A DNA stretch of 35,910 bases from Planctomycetaceae bacterium (GTDB lineage Bacteria > Planctomycetota > Planctomycetia > Planctomycetales > Planctomycetaceae), in contig PBOU01000017.1 of NCBI GenBank assembly GCA_002724415.1, forward strand, positions 1-35,910, in the 5' to 3' direction. Of the stretch, positions 32,350 through 35,910 are shown piece by piece. The first letter of the stretch is position 1. Every line of letters begins with the position of its first letter. The position numbers and the translations under genes were made by a program. Below the pieces are notes generated by a model, which saw only the letters and a list, made by a program, of their open reading frames with translations, ran no database searches and was not told the DNA's origin.

Positions 32350-33459
32350 ATGACCGATCCAGCCAACGCCACCAACGCCAACGACACTGCCGAAACAGCA
32401 CCGGAACAGGCTGTCGTCCTGGCCGACGGCAACGATAGCGGATCCTCCAACCGCGAGACCATCGACCAGCTGTCGACCGCCTACGCCCGTATGCGAGAAG
32501 AGATCGGCAAGGCAATTGTTGGCCAGCACGAGATTGTTGACCAGCTGCTGATCGCGCTGTTCTCCGGCGGGCATTGCCTGCTCGAGGGAGTTCCCGGGTT
32601 GGCCAAGACGTTGTTGGTGAGCACCGTTGCAGAGATCCTCGAGTTGTCATTCCGGCGGATCCAGTTCACTCCCGACTTGATGCCCTCGGACATCACCGGC
32701 ACCGACGTGTTGCAGGACGACCCGGAGACTCGTCAGCGGGCCTTCCATTTCATGCAGGGTCCGCTGTTTGCCAACATCGTGCTGGCCGACGAGATCAACC
32801 GCACGCCCCCAAAAACACAGGCCGCGCTGCTCGAAGCGATGCAGGAGCGTCGAGTGACTGTCGGCACAAGCTCCTATCCTTTGCCACAGCCTTTCTTCGT
32901 GCTCGCCACGCAGAATCCCATTGAGCAGGAAGGCACCTACACGCTTCCCGAGGCCCAGTTGGACCGGTTCATGTTCCACGTGGTTGTCGACTACCCGACT
33001 GCCGACGAGGAACTCTCGATCCTCAAACAGACGACCGGACAAAACACACCCGATCTCGATGCCACCCTGACCGGACAGCAGATCCTGGACCTGCAACAGC
33101 TGGTTCGACAGGTCCCCGTGGCGGATCACGTGTTTGTCTACGCTCGTGACCTGGCCCGGGCCACCAGGCCGAGCGAACCTGATGCGAGACCATTCGTAAA
33201 ATCCTATATCGCCTGGGGGGCCGGGCCGCGAGCCGGGCAGTACCTGGTCGTCGGCGCCAAGGCCCGGGCGCTGCTCGAGGGCCGACTGCACGCCACCACA
33301 GACGACGTCAAGGCGGTGGCACATCCCGTGCTCAGGCACCGGATCGTCACCACGTTCCAGGCCGACAGCGAGAACATCTCCTCCGACGACCTGGTGGACA
33401 TGCTCCTGCGCGATGTGCCCGTCGAGTTGGCCGAGCGAGCCGCATCGCGAGTGCCCTGA
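32350..33459 (+). CDS. MoxR-family AAA+ ATPase
   Basis: ATG 32350 begins [20 protein letters not shown], a polar N-terminal tail of about 35 residues; an in-frame GTG at 32305 is less likely because it would encode a Trp/Phe/Pro-rich start. The 369-residue protein has Walker A GVPGLAKT (residues 80-87), Walker [25 protein letters not shown], sensor [22 protein letters not shown] and the C-terminal lid. MoxR ATPases act as chaperones for metal-enzyme maturation, usually with DUF58 and VWA-domain partners. None of these follows here: the next gene is a dehydrogenase. The genes may lie elsewhere or this copy may work alone. Confidence 0.93.
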   Translation: MTDPANATNANDTAETAPEQAVVLADGNDSGSSNRETIDQLSTAYARMREEIGKAIVGQHEIVDQLLIALFSGGHCLLEGVPGLAKTLLVSTVAEILELSFRRIQFTPDLMPSDITGTDVLQDDPETRQRAFHFMQGPLFANIVLADEINRTPPKTQAALLEAMQERRVTVGTSSYPLPQPFFVLATQNPIEQEGTYTLPEAQLDRFMFHVVVDYPTADEELSILKQTTGQNTPDLDATLTGQQILDLQQLVRQVPVADHVFVYARDLARATRPSEPDARPFVKSYIAWGAGPRAGQYLVVGAKARALLEGRLHATTDDVKAVAHPVLRHRIVTTFQADSENISSDDLVDMLLRDVPVELAERAASRVP

Positions 33460-33520
33460 TTCACCGGTGCGGCGCGGCGACACACCGGGTCCCGATTCCA
33501 CTTGTGCCAGAGAACAGAAC

Positions 33521-34606
33521 ATGCCACGGACGTTCAATATTGCCGTAATTCACGGGGACGGTATTGGTCCCGAAGTGACACGCGAGGCGATCCGCTCGGT
33601 GGAAGCGGCCGCGGTCCTCGACGACGCGACGTTCCAGTGGCAGAGCTATCCCTGGGGCACCGACCATTATTTTGAACACGGGTGCATGGCTCCCACGGAC
33701 TTCCTCGACACCCTCGCCGGCCACGACGCCATTCTGCTCGGTGCGGTCGGACACCCCGAAGTCCAGGACCACATCACGCTCAACGGGCTGTTGCTGCCCA
33801 TACGCCGACGTTTTGACCAGTGTGTCTGTCTCAGGCCGTCTTACCTGTATGACGGCGTGGAAAGTCCTCTCCGGGACAAGCCTCCCGGATCAATCGATCT
33901 CCAGGTCTTTCGAGAGAACACCGAGGGTGAGTACGCCAATGTCGGCGGACGGTTGTATGCAGACCGTCCACACGATGTGGCCGTTCAGACATCCGTTTTC
34001 ACGCGACACGGTTGTCAGCGAATCATCCGGGCGGCTTTTGAAAAAGCGACCACGCGGCCGGCTCGTCACGTGGCATCAATCACCAAGAGCAACGCCCAGG
34101 GATATGGCATGGTGTTGTGGGACGAGGCCTTCCAGGAGGTCGCTGCCGATTTTCCTGGAATCGAGACGGAGTCGTTGTTGATTGATCGCGCCGTGATGGA
34201 ATTTGTCCGTCGACCCGAATCCTTCGATGTTGTTGTCGCCAGCAACCTCTTCGGAGACATACTGACCGACCTGGCGGCCATCGTGGTCGGCAGCATGGGC
34301 CTGGCCTCCAGTGCCAACATCGATCCCACCCGGACTCATCCCAGCATGTTCGAGCCGGTCCACGGATCAGCACCGGATATCGTCGGCCAGGGAATCGCCA
34401 ATCCGCTGGCCGCCATTCTTTCGGCCGCCCTGATGCTGGAGCATCTCGAGTTGCCACGTGCCGCTGCGGCCATCAACGATGCGGTCAAGAACCAGTTGGC
34501 CGAACGAGGACCACGGACTCCCGACCTGGGAGGTGAATCGACAACAGAGCAAACCGGCGAAGCCATCGCCGCACGAATTGCCGCCACCGGAGGAGCCAAC
34601 TCGTGA
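33521..34606 (+). CDS. Isocitrate/isopropylmalate dehydrogenase family, tartrate/D-malate type
   Basis: The 361-residue protein starts at ATG 33521. Family motifs are HGDGIGPEV, GAVGHPEVQDHITLNGLLLPIRRRFDQCVCLRPSYL, VFRENTEGEYANVGGR, ITKSNAQGYGMVLWDEAF and NLFGDILTDLAAIVVGSMGLASSANIDP. The GAVGHP/HITLNGLLLPIRRRF region and the EGEYANVGGR motif resemble tartrate or D-malate dehydrogenases more than isopropylmalate dehydrogenase. The likely reaction is NAD+-dependent oxidative decarboxylation of a 2-hydroxy diacid, with Mg2+ or Mn2+ bound by the three acidic residues of the NLFGDILTDL region and the substrate site. It overlaps the cysteine desulfurase gene by 4 bp (GTGA). The substrate is a guess. 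Confidence 0.88.
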   Translation: MPRTFNIAVIHGDGIGPEVTREAIRSVEAAAVLDDATFQWQSYPWGTDHYFEHGCMAPTDFLDTLAGHDAILLGAVGHPEVQDHITLNGLLLPIRRRFDQCVCLRPSYLYDGVESPLRDKPPGSIDLQVFRENTEGEYANVGGRLYADRPHDVAVQTSVFTRHGCQRIIRAAFEKATTRPARHVASITKSNAQGYGMVLWDEAFQEVAADFPGIETESLLIDRAVMEFVRRPESFDVVVASNLFGDILTDLAAIVVGSMGLASSANIDPTRTHPSMFEPVHGSAPDIVGQGIANPLAAILSAALMLEHLELPRAAAAINDAVKNQLAERGPRTPDLGGESTTEQTGEAIAARIAATGGANS

Positions 34607-35766
34607 CCTCCAGCAATTCGCTCACCGAAATCTACCTCGACAACAACGCAACCACCCGGCCATTGCCCGAGGTGATCGAGTCCGTGGCGGCGCACCTGGG
34701 CGAGAGTTTTGGGAACCCGGGCAGTCGTCACGCCGCCGGCCGGAAAGCCCGCGTGGTGCTGGAGGACGCTCGTGAGACAATCGCCGGAATCCTGGGCGCT
34801 GACCCCGGTGAGGTTGTCTTCACCAGCGGGGGCACCGAATCCACCAACCTCGCGCTGTTCGGGTTTGCAGCCGGCGAGCCTGGTGTCATCCTGACCACCG
34901 CCGGCGAGCATCCCGCCACAACCGAGTCCATTGCGGCACTCAAGAGACGCGGCTGGACCACGCGGGTGCTCGGAGTCGATCAGGACGGACGCCTGGAACC
35001 CGACGCCATCCGGGATGTGCCGTGGGACGACTGCCGGCTGGCAACCGTCATCCTGGCTCACAACGAAACCGGCGTCCTCCAGGACCTGGAACCGCTCTCG
35101 GGAGCCTGTCGCGAGAGAGGGATACCGCTGCACGTGGACGCCGTCCAGGCGGTGGGAAAAATCCCTGTCGACTTTCACCAACTGGGTGCGGCGTCCCTGG
35201 CACTGGGGGCCCACAAGTTTCATGGGCCACGAGGAATCGGGGCCCTGCTGCTTCGGGACGGGTGTCGCCTGGCACCCTTTGAATATGGTGGTCACCAGGA
35301 AGCAGGTCGGCGGCCGGGAACCGAGGTCGTGGCGCTGGCAGCCGGAATGGCACGGGCGCTGGAGTCGTGGAATGCCGACCGGGACGCACGCACTGAACGC
35401 ATCGCCGCACTTCGCGACCGACTTCAGCACGGACTCGAACAACACGCCGGCCCCACCCTCGTCAACGGACACGCCGACCACCGACTCCCCAACACCCTCA
35501 ATATCGCCTTCCCCGGTCTCGACGGCGAAGCCATTCTTGTTGCCCTCGATCTCGAACAGGTGGCCTGTTCGTTGGGAAGCACCTGCAGCAGTGGGTCGGC
35601 CGAGCCGGCGCCGGCGCTGGTGGCGATGGGCCGAACCGAGGAAATCTACAAGGCAAGCGTGCGGTTTAGTGTTGGCCTCGAGAACACCGAGGCCGAAATC
35701 GACGACGCCGTGGAACGGATTGCGGGTGTGGTGAGGCGGTTGAGAGAATCTGCCCCTGCTGCCTGA
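34603..35766 (+). CDS. NifS/IscS-type cysteine desulfurase
   Basis: The GTG start at 34603 overlaps the dehydrogenase stop. The 387-residue PLP enzyme has YLDNNATT near the N-terminus, TSGGTESTNLALFG, His103 (GEHPA), NETG, Asp179 (HVDAVQ), Lys205 in GAHKFHGPRGIGALL, and a GRRPGTE motif. The catalytic cysteine is Cys328 in GSTCSSGSAEPAP; Cys322 is nearby (VACSLG). It transfers sulfur from cysteine to a persulfide for Fe-S cluster or thio-cofactor synthesis. No IscU, SufU or tRNA-thiolation gene adjoins it, so the acceptor is unknown. Confidence 0.93.
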   Translation: MTSSNSLTEIYLDNNATTRPLPEVIESVAAHLGESFGNPGSRHAAGRKARVVLEDARETIAGILGADPGEVVFTSGGTESTNLALFGFAAGEPGVILTTAGEHPATTESIAALKRRGWTTRVLGVDQDGRLEPDAIRDVPWDDCRLATVILAHNETGVLQDLEPLSGACRERGIPLHVDAVQAVGKIPVDFHQLGAASLALGAHKFHGPRGIGALLLRDGCRLAPFEYGGHQEAGRRPGTEVVALAAGMARALESWNADRDARTERIAALRDRLQHGLEQHAGPTLVNGHADHRLPNTLNIAFPGLDGEAILVALDLEQVACSLGSTCSSGSAEPAPALVAMGRTEEIYKASVRFSVGLENTEAEIDDAVERIAGVVRRLRESAPAA

Positions 35767-35816
35767 GTGCTGCAAGTGAGTGCCAGGAAGATGGGGCGTG
35801 GGCGGGAGCATGGGCG
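35767..35816 (+). other. Short intergenic region before partial gene
   Basis: Between the cysteine desulfurase stop and the next ATG there are 50 bases, G-rich, with GGGAG at 35804-35808 that serves as ribosome binding site for the next gene. I see no terminator. Confidence 0.6.
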
Positions 35817-35910
35817 ATGGTGGTCTCGGGACGCGAAACCGAACCCCTGCTGTTGATTCCAGAAATCCGGCTGGCTCACACGGCTGTTGCCCAACTGCGT
35901 TCAGAGAGCC
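35817..35910 (+). CDS. N-terminal fragment of unrecognised protein, cut by window edge
   Basis: ATG 35817 lies 8 nt after GGGAG and the frame is open to the end of the window (31 codons). The visible start is MVVSGRETEPLLLIPEIRLAHTAVAQLRSES, protein-like and without a signal peptide. The 3' end is outside the window. I do not recognise the family from this much sequence. Confidence 0.5.
   Translation, partial: MVVSGRETEPLLLIPEIRLAHTAVAQLRSES

Noticed and set aside
34603-35766. Cysteine desulfurase as a dedicated selenium supplier for the predicted selenoprotein.
   Set aside because: The genes are 31 kb apart and the sequence looks like a general NifS/IscS; nothing shows selenocysteine lyase specificity.

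Overview
This window looks like a piece of a high-G+C Planctomycetota chromosome. The lineage call rests on family content: three DUF1501 proteins with Tat-like leaders, a DUF1549/DUF1553 protein, a type I sulfatase, PQQ-like propeller proteins of the 'NWPDFRGPNRDG' type, an EF-hand protein, an RTX-repeat protein and several Gfo/Idh, SMP-30 and SSS proteins. Coding density is very high: no gap between genes exceeds about 145 bases, and I see no tRNA, rRNA, CRISPR array, insertion sequence or prophage gene.

Layout. 1-5277: the 3' part of a large RTX/Ca2+-binding adhesin-like gene; a secreted thioredoxin-like gene with an in-frame TGA that I read as a selenoprotein gene; an intradiol dioxygenase-like gene; an EF-hand gene. 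5334-9949: a PQQ-propeller gene (minus), an SSS symporter coupled to a tiny membrane protein, and an SMP-30 protein with three Cys-rich modules (minus). 10076-17149: a co-directional run of MFS transporter, enolase-superfamily dehydratase, SMP-30 lactonase, Gfo/Idh oxidoreductase, second MFS transporter and a prenyltransferase-fold protein; the first five look like uptake and oxidation of a sugar or sugar acid. 17201-21843: YfhO-like membrane protein, DUF1501, SDR. 21879-31116: DUF1553 divergent from DUF1501, then a secreted esterase and a sulfatase fused to a PQQ propeller, a small membrane protein and a third DUF1501, resembling a planctomycete polysaccharide-processing locus. 31228-35910: a PolB-type 3'-5' exonuclease (minus), a MoxR AAA+ ATPase, a tartrate/D-malate-type dehydrogenase overlapping a cysteine desulfurase, and the start of an unrecognised gene.

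The most interesting item is the gene at 2339-3304. Its reading frame is interrupted only by TGA at 2528-2530, in the context Ile-Trp-TGA-Pro-Gly. A 7-bp stem with an AGUUA loop begins 17 nt after the TGA, so the apical loop lies 24 nt downstream. That matches the geometry described for bacterial SECIS elements and suggests a secreted planctomycete selenoprotein with a Cys-x7-Sec pair. Other points of note are the sulfatase-PQQ fusion, the SMP-30 fusion to three CC-x2-C modules, the symporter's 78-residue partner, and long inverted repeats at the convergent gene ends.
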